Shown: piece after piece, positions 55,965-64,000 of the stretch
Layout: every line of letters begins with the position of its first letter
Numbering within the stretch: the first letter of the stretch is position 1
Source of the DNA: Loripinus fragilis
Lineage: Eukaryota > Mollusca > Bivalvia > Lucinida > Lucinidae
Direction of reading: 5' to 3'
Assembly (NCBI GenBank): GCA_964019695.1
Contig: OZ026527.1
Coordinates: 77,790,831-77,854,830 of the forward strand
Length of the DNA: 64,000 nucleotides
Program-made: the position numbers and the translations under genes
The notes under the pieces: model-generated
What the model was told of the DNA's origin: nothing
Database searches by the model: none
Seen by the model: the letters and a program-made list of their open reading frames with translations, nothing else

Positions 55965-56065
55965 CATATGTTTTTGGTGCTCAAAAGGACTGTGTTCATT
56001 TTAATACCCACAACATATTTTTTGGTTGAGAAATAAGAAAATTAATTTTTGATTATACAAATCTA
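55965..56065. mobile_element. Right half of the split MITE ('atgagatggtt' family)
   Basis: 'catatgtttttggtgctcaa' and 'aatacccacaacatattttt' then 'ggttgagaaataagaaaatt'. It starts exactly where the long inverted-repeat element ends. Confidence 0.65.
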
Positions 56066-56284
56066 GGGGCCTGAATAGGCTGAAAATCCAGCTTTGAATA
56101 ATTTGGAAAAGATTGTGATATACAATGTACAATCATGTATATCAAATTGAGTGCCACGAAGAGTAGAATCAGCATGCAAGCAAAAACTGTGCTCTCAATC
56201 ACACTTTTTAAAATTCTCTGTTAAAATTTGATTAACTATAACCCAAGTGTAGTATGTGCTAAACCACATCACAGCCTTACTATA

Positions 56285-56485
56285 GGGAGCGCAGTGGCTC
56301 AGTGGTAGAGTGCTGGACTCGAGACCCAGGGGCCATGAGTTTGAGCCTCACCGACGTCACTGCGTTGTGGTCCTTGAGCAAGACACATTTATCCTAGCTT
56401 AGACTGGTTCAACCCAGGAAGACCCATCCCTGTTTAACTGAAAGATTGTTGATGTGACGCAAAGAATCAAATCAAACAAACAAAC
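56285..56485 (+). mobile_element. tRNA-derived SINE, copy C (most complete head)
   Basis: The head 'gggagcgcagtggctcagtg' and 'gtagagtgctggactcgaga' is tRNA-like, with B-box-like 'gagtttgagcctc'. Body and tail are as in copies A and B ('caagacacatttatcctagc', 'aaatcaaacaaacaaac'). Confidence 0.9.
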
Positions 56486-56489
56486 GGCC

Positions 56490-56950
56490 TTACTACCCAT
56501 CAAATGTATGAATTTGTTTGGCTGGAAGAAAATACATTTGTGTTTCAGTTATATGTGATTTTAGAATATTGATGGTAGGTTGGTAAATATACTTAGTTTG
56601 TTAGATGCCTTGACATGGGGATGGAACTATGGTGGGAAAGGGGAATTCCCTTGAAATTCTTGAAACATTCTTTAAAAATCGATTAAGGGCAAAAAATTAG
56701 CAAATCAGATATTAAACCTGAAACACTCAACTTTTGAAGGCCTTTTGAAATTAGAGGAAACCACCCCATTTTCAATCTTCAAAGAACAATAACATTTGGT
56801 GACCATAGCCTAAGAAGTTTCTAGAAACAAGATTTTTACAGAGAGACGTACACCCCATACTATGACCATTTTTTTCAAAGCAGGTGTAAAACGATGAAAA
56901 ATATGAATTCATTCACAATTTGATCTTATGATTACCATTAATTGTCCTGT
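56490..56950. other. No gene or repeat recognised
   Basis: AT-rich sequence with no structure seen. Confidence 0.5.
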
Positions 56951-56956
56951 AACATC

Positions 56957-57222
56957 TTAACCCTTTCCTGCATGAACATTCATGCTAAACTCCACCTACT
57001 ACGGATAATTATATTATAAATAAATTTTCATGTTTGTACATAGAACAAAGAAATTACTTGTCAGGTCCACTAGTATTGGTTCATATCTAATATTTTCATA
57101 AGCAAACAGAGTATACCTGATCAGGCAGCTCTTGTCAGGCAGCTCTTGTGAGAGCTGCCTGATCTGGGTCTGCTCTGTTTGCAAAAGTGTTAAAAGGTGT
57201 CTGTATGGGGAAAAGTGTTAAT
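56957..57222. mobile_element. MITE, TTAACCCTTTCCT family, copy 2
   Basis: 'ttaaccctttcctgcatgaa', 'ttgtacatagaacaaagaaa' and core 'gcagctcttgtgagagctgc' within 'agcaaacagagtatacctga' and 'gatctgggtctgctctgttt'. 'caggcagctcttgt' is doubled. The right end has decayed. Confidence 0.88.
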
Positions 57223-57345
57223 TCTATATTCATTGAAGCCAATGTATGGGTTTTGAAAATTATATAAGAGCTAGCACATGAGTTTTGATACTTATTGCAG
57301 ATGAGTAAAGTTTTAAATTTAAACATGCAATCACGGCTAACTACA

Positions 57346-58120
57346 TGTATAGTCCGACCAGTTAAGAGAGACTGGGCGGTTCTTAGCAAAGACACACCCG
57401 TGGACATTTCCATTTTAACATCGGTAAGACAGAGTGCAGTTATTCACCTGTGAAACGCTTTACAGATGTATACCTGTATATACATGTACTTGTTGTAGTT
57501 TTGACTAGACTAGTCAGCACACGAGATGATCTTTCTCATTACATCGGCGTGTGGCGAAGGCTCCGACGAGCCTGCGTGTACGCATGACCTCGCCAGAGCT
57601 TTAACTTCTCGCATAAACAAAGTATGCAAGTTGAAGAAGACTCCAAAGAACTTTGAGACATCTAGTTTCTCTGGACACGCCAGAATGAGCGATTATTAGA
57701 GGCTTTTTCGGATATGCGATAAGACCAAATACCATGTATGTATGCCGTCCCGCTGAATTCTAAATGTAATTGGTGATTTATTATTATTGTATCAGGCTTA
57801 AAAATCAAACCAGTTTTGCCATACTGTTAGACAGAATTTGAAAGGAGTGCAAACCTACCCTCCCCCAAAACTTTCACAACATATCAATCCCGGAAAATGA
57901 AATGCAGCAGGTCCCCAGCAGCATACTAAAGATAAACGTTTACCAGGCATGCTAACGTATAAAGTTGATTACCCTTGTCGTCTGCGCTTCAGTTGGCTGC
58001 ACGAGCAAAGCGTAAATAGGCTATTACACCTGATTTACTGTAGACTAGTCTTATTTGACAATGTATGACAGCGATCTGTCTGACACGCCCAGTCTCTGTT
58101 AGCTGGTTGCACTATAGTAG
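57346..58120. mobile_element. About 775-bp inverted-repeat element
   Basis: 'agtccgaccagttaagagag' and 'actgggcgg' at the left pairs with 'cgcccagtctctgttagctg' and 'gttgcactata' at the right. The interior, less AT-rich and more CpG-rich than its surroundings, has no recognised gene. Confidence 0.65.
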
Positions 58121-58167
58121 GGCTAGAAACATAATTTTGGGTCTGAGCTCTCATCTACTTCCATATA

Positions 58168-58405
58168 TGAGCCGCGACATGTGATTTCCAACAATGTGGC
58201 ATTTTGACAAGTGTGAACTCAGACCAACCTGTGCAGCCTCTTTTTAGCTTCGAAGTTCCAAATGATGTTTGGTCAGTAGCTTAAAAGTCATAGAATACCT
58301 AAGCGACTAGTAAAGGCTCTGACTAGACTGTGCGTATGCGCAGGCTGGTCTGAGGCTTTGCTGGTCGCACATACCACATTGTTGGAGATCTCATGTCGTG
58401 GCTCA
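58168..58405 (-). mobile_element. MITE, AGCCGCGACATG family, copy 4 (inverted)
   Basis: 'atgagccgcgacatgtgatt' and 'gatctcatgtcgtggctcat' ends. Inner 'ccaacaatgtgg' and 'ccacattgttgg' are exact complements. Confidence 0.9.
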
Positions 58406-59580
58406 TATTGTGAATGTGAGGAGTTGTGGTGCTGGTGACTCATCTGAGCCTTAGCTCCTCACCGATGCAATAAGTTGCTGGCCAGCTGATTCTCACATAC
58501 CATATTCAAAATAAATTGTGTTAAACATGAAAGGGTAAGGTTGTTTCAAACTTTGTTAGTTTAGAGCATATCATTGCATACAATAACTGTTCATGCATAT
58601 AACAGATATAAAACTTTTTTTCATGGTCAGCTCAATGAATATGAAATTCCAACTGCTCAAAAAAATTAAAACGCTGAAAAATACTTGTTGCTTTCAAACT
58701 CTCATATGAAAGATTTATCATGCTTCTAATGTTAAACTGTCAACAATTGAGCTATTTTTACATTTATGAGCATAATTAATTTCATGCTCAGTTGAGTTGA
58801 GTATGAAGAAAGCTTTCTAACCTGGGTGTGTGATCAAAAGCCATCCTTGTTTACTATTCTGATAAAAGCTTTTTCTTTTGCTCTAGCTATCTGTGGTCGT
58901 GAGCCCTTTTCTTTGTTTCATCATGGTGTGTTAATTTGATTAGAGTGTTTCTCCATGATGATACATTGCATTATTTAGATGGCCTCAATGCGAGCTGAAC
59001 ATTTCTTGTAGTTCATCAACAGCAGAATCTAGGGCGTAGATTGGTACCAGTAAAATGCATTTAAGTGATCTTGTACATGACAGAAGGAATAAAATTAACT
59101 GTGCGCCCAGTGAATCAGCTTTTACATGAACCCAGATAAATCTGAGTATCTACTGTACACTGAATCATTTTGAATTCTGACCACCAGTTTCAGAGAATAG
59201 TTTGTTTTTTTCCTTACTGCAATAAACCACACCAGCTGGCTGCCATGGTTTTTGACAGATAAAATTTCTTTTAGCTACCTATGTTAAGGGTCTCTAAGGA
59301 TCATTCCATTGAGGTTTTGTTAAAACTTGCCAAATGAGATAGGAGGAGGTGTCATTTAAAGCAAATTATTGATGACACTCAGGAGCCAACAGACTATGGA
59401 CATTGACTGAAACCAATAGCTCACTTTGAGCTAATAAGGGGTTAATCAGGAAGAAACTAAAAGTAAAGTATTAATATTTTAATAAGATTCAATAACATGG
59501 TTAAGGGTATAATGAAGATCTAACAATTATGACAATCCCTTTTAAAATAACAAACAGTTCCTTAACTCAGCCTGCTAGTG
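58406..59580. other. No gene recognised
   Basis: Anonymous AT-rich sequence without clear repeats, splice-bounded frames or hairpins. Confidence 0.5.
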
Positions 59581-59599
59581 AAGCCTTAACCTTGTGCTG

Positions 59600-59870
59600 G
59601 TAGTCCATACAAATAGTTTGGACTTAGATTGGCTCGGAAAAATCAAGACCCAAGCTGGATCTAAACAGTTTTGACATAATTATTCCTGGAAGATTTGAAT
59701 CAGCCGACAAAAAGGCACGGAAAATTACACAGCATGCAAATAGTTAACTGCTTGCCATCACTGATTTTTGTTGTCAGCTGATGACCTTTGCAAACAGTTT
59801 GGACCCAGAACAGGATTCACAGATAGTCGGTCCTGATCTTGATACAAGCCGTTTGACACTGATAGGGTTC
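59600..59870. repeat. Two diverged hairpin cores
   Basis: 59611-59674 ('aatagtttggacttagattg' with 'caagctggatctaaacagtt') and 59789-59855 ('gcaaacagtttggacccaga' with 'gatcttgatacaagccgttt'). Both have accumulated mismatches. Confidence 0.6.
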
Positions 59871-59950
59871 CTGAAAGAATTCAATGAAAAAAGTCAGCAT
59901 ACTACAATAATATGACAAAATACCCATCATGCAAATAATTAACACACATA

Positions 59951-60196
59951 TGAGCCGTGCCATGAGATATCCATCAAGTAAATAGTTTTCCAACAATGTG
60001 GCATTTTGACAAGACTTTAGTGTAGACTCAGACAAGCCTGTGCAGCCTCCTTTTATGCTTAGAAACTACAAATGATGTTCAGTCAGTAGCTTAAGAGTAA
60101 TAGAATATTCAAGTGACTAGCAAAGGCTCTGATCAGACTGAGTATGCTGGTCGCACATACCACATTGTTGGACTAAAATCTCATGTTGTGGCTCAT
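59951..60196 (-). mobile_element. MITE, AGCCGCGACATG family, copy 5 (inverted)
   Basis: 'atgagccgtgccatgagata' and 'aatctcatgttgtggctcat'. About 20 bp are inserted near the left end, and part of the inner hairpin is lost. Confidence 0.85.
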
Positions 60197-60395
60197 ATAC
60201 AGTCTGCACATCAAGGTTTCTCCATATGATATACCATGATGACCCAGGAAGGATTGAATAACCCTTTTCAAACAAATTTGGATTTTCCATAAGCTCCATA
60301 CAACAGTTCAGATGGTTCATAGTATATATTAAGGGGTCACAAGGTTTAATTTCCTAAAATAATACGATTTATCTTTCTCTGAAGATCAATTTTAG

Positions 60396-60470
60396 GCAAG
60401 CAAGTGTAGACCCAGATGAAATGCTGCATTGTGTTATTCCGCATTTCATCTTAGTCGTTACTGTTTGCCG
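60396..60470. repeat. Hairpin, 'agatgaaatgc..gcatttcatct'
   Basis: 'ggcaagcaagtgtagaccca' with 'gatgaaatgc' pairs with 'gcatttcatc' and 'gttactgtttgcc'. Confidence 0.65.
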
Positions 60471-60559
60471 AAACACATGTTTATGGTTTCCAGTCCTCAA
60501 TGGGTTAAACATTGTAAACCATGCTAAGCCTGCAACTTAGAGAGTCAGTCTGATACTAA

Positions 60560-60800
60560 TCTCAATAATAATAAATAATAAAAAGTCTTTATTTTCAGAG
60601 GGCAACACATTTGGCATTAAACCGCTCATCTATCCATAAAGCCTTCAATAAACTACCTAAAATACAAGTGTAAAATACAAAGATGATTTACATGAATAAA
60701 AAATAATACAAGCATCATGGAACACTTTCACACCTACATATGCACAGCACACATTTGAACATACATTTTATACTTATGTAAATCGTACATGTACTTCTAG
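60560..60800 (-). mobile_element. Possible 3' end of a LINE, minus strand
   Basis: Read in reverse the sequence ends 'tgccctctgaaaataaagac' then 'tttttattatttattatt', a terminal AATAAA followed by short tandem repeats like the end of the 1-4757 LINE but from another family. No coding remnant was seen, so this is tentative. Confidence 0.4.
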
Positions 60801-60974
60801 ACAGAAGTATGTAATTATTCTCAATTTACCAATTTCTCAACCAAAACACATGTTCTGGGGCAATCAAAAGAAGCATTTCAAATGTTCAAACTGACGAAAA
60901 AAACAATATTCACAATTCTTCATTCAAAATTATGTTCATATGGACGTATGCATAAGTTTCATAGATTGAGAGAT

Positions 60975-61075
60975 CTGGATTTCATCCACATAATACAATA
61001 TGTGTAGGCTGGATTTCATCCACATAATACAATATGTGTAGGCTGGATTTCATCCACTTAATACAATGTATATGA
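60975..61075. repeat. 34-bp tandem repeat (x3)
   Basis: 'ctggatttcatccacataat' and 'acaatatgtgtagg' start at 60975, 61009 and 61043; the third is partial. Confidence 0.92.
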
Positions 61076-61249
61076 AAACGAACAACAGTTTTCTTTAACC
61101 AGTCTGGTAAATTGTTCTAAATGACTGGACCTGAATAAATTCAGCTTTGAAAGTTTATTTTGTGGCTTTGGAGTATCAAAACCAAATGGATCTGTTGATC
61201 GAAAAGAAAACATTTGGGTAACACGAAGTTGGGACAGATTTAGAAGTTT

Positions 61250-61775
61250 TAAACATAAATTTGGCCTTTATTACATAATTTCATGTAACATCAATTTAGC
61301 CTTTCATACAACATAAATTTGGCCATCATATAACATAAATTTGGCCTTTATTGCATAATTTCATGTAACATCAATTTAGCCTTTCATACAACATAAATTT
61401 GGCCTTTCATATAACATAAATTTGGCCTTTCATATTTCATAATTTCATATAACATAAATTTGGCCTTTCATATAACATAAATTTGGCCTTTCATATAACA
61501 GATTTGGCCTTGCATATAACATAAATTTGGCCTTTCATACAACATTAATTTGGCCTTTCATATAACATAGATTTGGTATTCCATATAACATGGATTTGGC
61601 CTTTCATATAACATGGATTTGGCCTTGCATATAGCATAGATTTTACCTTTCATATAGCATATATTTGACCTCTCATAAACATAAATTTGGCCTTTAATAT
61701 AAATCATAGATTTGGCCTTTCATATAATAGATTGGACCATTCATGTAACATAGATTTGGTCTTTCATATAACATA
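61250..61775. repeat. 23-bp minisatellite, 'ataacataaatttggccttt'-type
   Basis: About twenty imperfect units of 'cataaatttggcctttcat' plus 'ataa'. They degenerate to the right into 'catagatttggtctttcat'. Confidence 0.92.
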
Positions 61776-61924
61776 TATGAAAGTGTGCTAATATGTTAAA
61801 CATTTTATGCTCACCCATACTGTTGGCAGTGTTATCATATTGGTAATTAACAAGGATTTTACTAAAAATTCATATAGATATGTTCCTCCCCATATTGTTT
61901 TGTACAATTGTATTCTGTGTTCAA

Positions 61925-62751
61925 TGGATAAATAGTCCTTCAATAAATTTTGATAAGTCATAGATTTAAAGAGTTTGTTTAGCAATAAAATTAATATTGT
62001 TGGTAGTTAAATGCAAAATTTCAGCGAGCAATCAATAACATTCTCAATTTTTATAATAGAAGCATTGCAGATACTGCATAATAATTCTCTGCAAGTGTTA
62101 CATGACAACTTTCATAAGAAAACGAACCTTTACCCAAACCCTTGGGTCAAGGATGTATAAGGGCAAAACTTAATTGTTGGATGCTCATAGCTTCATTCCT
62201 CTTTAAGGATAATGATGGTTTGATGGATAAATAGTCCTTCAATAAATTTGATAAGTCATAGATTTAAAGAGTTTGTTTAGCAATAAAATTAATATTTTTG
62301 GTAGTTAAATGCAAAATGTCAGCGAGCAATCAATAACATTCTCAATTGAGCCGCGGCATGATATTTCCAACATTGTGGTAGGTGCGACCAGCAGAGGCTC
62401 AGACCAGTCTGCGCATACGCGCCTTTGCTAGTGGCTTGAATATTCTATGACTATTAAGCTACTGACTGCACATCATTTGAAGTTTCTAAGCTTAAAGGGG
62501 GGCTGCATAGGCTCGTCTGAGTCTACATTTGTCAAAATGCCATATTGTTGGAAATCTCATGCCGCGGCTCAATTTTTATAATAGAAGCAGTGCAGATACT
62601 GCATAATAATTCTCTGCAAGTGCTACATGACAACTTTCATAAGAAAACAGACCTTTACCCAAACCCTTGGGTCAAGGATGTATAAGGGCAAAAACTTAAT
62701 TATTGGATGCTCATAGCTTCATTCCTCTTTAAGGATTATTGATGGTTTGAG
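61925..62751. repeat. 299-bp tandem duplication; copy 2 contains a MITE
   Basis: Copy 1 is 61925-62223. Copy 2 is 62224-62751 and equals copy 1 plus 225 bp inserted after 'aacattctcaa'. Shared landmarks include 'tggataaatagtccttcaat', 'gtcagcgagcaatcaataac' and 'acccaaacccttgggtcaag'. The two copies differ by only a few substitutions. Confidence 0.93.
62347..62571 (+). mobile_element. MITE, AGCCGCGACATG family, copy 6, in the tandem duplication
   Basis: TGAGCCGCGGCATGATATTT at the left, 'ggaaatctcatgccgcggct' at the right. Comparison with the empty copy at 62043-62050 fixes the element to about 225 bp with a 2-4 bp target duplication ('at' or 'aatt'; the ends are ambiguous because the flank repeats the last bases). 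Confidence 0.93.
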
Positions 62752-62858
62752 CCTTATATGCCTATTTTTCTGACCCCCAAGAATGCTGTTTTGCAGCTTC
62801 TTGTGTGATGTATGTAGCTTCATTGCAATAGCTGAATCAAATGTCAAGAAATGAATTT

Positions 62859-63056
62859 AAAGTATCCCAATATTTATGGTATATATAATCTAAAGTATCC
62901 CAATATTTATGGTATATATGATCTAAAGTATCCCAATATTTATGGTATATATAATCTAAAGTATCCCAATATTTATGGTATATATGATCTAAAGTATCCC
63001 AATATTTATGGTATATATAATCTAAAGTATCCCAATATTTATGGTATATATAATCT
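62859..63056. repeat. 33-bp tandem repeat (x6) with alternating variants
   Basis: 'aaagtatcccaatatttatg' and 'gtatatataatct', six exact-length units. The last bases alternate aatct, gatct, aatct, gatct, aatct, aatct, suggesting duplication as 66-bp dimers. Because 33 is a multiple of three, both strands stay open here (LKYPNIYGIYN on +, DYIYHKYWDTL on -), but there is no start, splice or family evidence for coding. Confidence 0.95.
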
Positions 63057-64000
63057 AGGTATGATATAATACCTTGAACAGTAAGGGGTTTACTTGTAGA
63101 TAGAACTCTTTGCATGCCAGTGGAGAATATGGTCATCTGCAGATGAGCTTTGCAAACAGTTTAAACCCAGATCAGGACCAACAGAACACTCTTATAGTGT
63201 TCCTGGGCCATTTAACTTAATTTTGAAAACAGCCAGCAGATAACTAAAAGCATGAGAAATTACCCAACATGCAAAGATATAAGTACAGAATGCTTGCAAA
63301 GGAATGTGTCATAAAATAACAACTTATTTCTTATGAAAAAAATACATAAATCATGCTAATTCTTCTTGTAATCTTTATGTACTTTATATTAAACTAGCAC
63401 ACAATATGAACCAATCTAGGAGGTTCCTGTCATTTATTCCTTATTCTGTAGAAAAAGTATTTTATGGGCTTTGGTCCTGTTTTTTTTGAGCTGCAGAACA
63501 TCATTCCCTGCCCCCTTGTGCCAGAAACATTCTGCGCCACCTTGTGCCAGAAAGCCACCTTCATACAACATGTAAAATAAAGGAACACATATACAGACAA
63601 AAGTTTTTGCTGGCACAATGAAACAAAATCCATTTTTTTTCCTAATTTGTATAGATGTACTACGACCTTTGAGTAAGGTCAAGTTGGGTATATTCGGACA
63701 GACAGCTAAACTCAGGCAGTGACCTTGTTTGTTTCATATTTCAAATATTGGAATAAAAAATAATTTAACTAAGCAGTGAAAATCCTGATGAGACGGCTCA
63801 TAAGGAGACGTCTCATCTGGATTTACACTGTTTGCAAATGTGTGTCCGAATTTACCTGATGTCCGAATTTACCCGAATTTACCCTAATGGCTCATTTTAT
63901 TTCAAAAGGTTGATGCATAACAAGTAACATGAGCCAGTCAGCCTGGAACATCTATGTGTGTCACAATCTTATAGTAAATATAAGTAAATATCTGAAACCC
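63057..64000. other. No gene recognised; two hairpin cores
   Basis: Diverged cores at about 63153-63215 ('gcaaacagtttaaacccaga') and 63780-63838 ('gatgagacggctcataagga' with 'gacgtctcatctgga'). The remainder is anonymous. Confidence 0.55.

Larger units (their letters stand above)
48670..55968. mobile_element. About 7.3-kb inverted-repeat element, arms of about 700 bp
   Basis: The left arm (48670-49385: 'ggtagagcaaaaaactatc', 'ggaacccctccccatctgta', 'gatcgccggaattacttttt', 'gaaatccatttgcagcaaca', 'ggattgctcacctgagtttt') is the diverged reverse complement of the right arm (55255-55968: 'aactcaggtgagcgatcc', 'ctgctgcaaatggatttcag', 'aagtaattccggcgatccaa', 'gatggggaggggttatcgg', 'gctagtttttgctctacc'). 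The interior contains a 1.9-kb element (50527-52424) and a diverged copy of the 7-13 kb repeat (52527-54832). No transposase gene is recognised. Confidence 0.8.

Noticed and set aside
62859..63056. CRISPR-like regular 33-bp repeats
   Set aside because: The units are contiguous with no spacers; this is an ordinary tandem repeat in an animal genome.
62837..63136. Repetitive 99-residue minus-strand reading frame as a gene
   Set aside because: It is open only because the 33-bp tandem unit is a multiple of three; the opposite strand is open too, and there is no splice or family support.

Overview
This window is animal genomic DNA. It is AT-rich, gene-poor and densely packed with transposable-element debris. 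A bivalve mollusc is the best guess. The basis is the mixture of a CR1/L2-like non-LTR retrotransposon, tRNA-derived SINEs, many short hairpin-bearing inverted-repeat elements built around a core like 'gcaaacag..gacccagatcag', and blocks rich in 'aaggtcaaggtca'. That assignment is inference. Nothing here looks bacterial: there are no operons, no ribosome-binding sites, and most long reading frames lie in repeats.

Layout. 1-4757: a nearly full-length LINE (zinc-knuckle ORF1, endonuclease/reverse-transcriptase ORF2, 3' tail of TTAC repeats), carrying one in-frame stop in each ORF. 5.0-13.1 kb: diverged tandem repeats, an inverted-repeat element, then a 2.94-kb segment present twice in tandem and apparently identical (7001-9943 and 10130-13072). 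A diverged third copy lies at 52.5-54.8 kb. 13.5-16.8 kb: palindromes, a SINE and several MITEs.

16.0-30.7 kb: the one convincing host gene, on the + strand. It is the 3' part of a protein with an ASH/MSP-like (ASPM-SPD-2-Hydin) beta-sandwich region, most likely a cilia/flagella protein of the DLEC1/CFAP81 or HYDIN type. Exons at 16036-16114, 21469-21657, about 22904-23008, 26403-26556, 27513-27636 and 30618-30741 mostly join in consistent phase and end at a TAG stop. Three of these exon/splice-site regions have each been tandemly duplicated on their own: 74 bp x2, 174 bp x4 and 146 bp x6. That is the most unusual feature of the window. Its introns hold a 3.8-kb long-inverted-repeat transposon (17640-21412) with fossil coding sequence.

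30.9-43 kb: more MITEs, a 1.2-kb element with 12-bp terminal inverted repeats and a 6-bp target duplication (33547-34744), CpG-rich 'CGTACG' clusters, and a 5.2-kb inverted-repeat element (36733-41889) enclosing an alternating 177/161-bp dimeric tandem array. 43.07-45.70 kb: a 17-bp minisatellite. 46-56 kb: nested inverted-repeat elements, including a structure of about 7.3 kb with arms of about 700 bp (48670-55968) that seems to split an older MITE. 56-64 kb: a SINE, MITEs, minisatellites, and a 299-bp tandem duplication in which only one copy carries a MITE, giving a natural empty/filled pair.

Apart from the ciliary-protein exons, no host gene could be supported. Exon boundaries and element ends were read by eye. 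Percent identities were not computed, so divergence is described only qualitatively.
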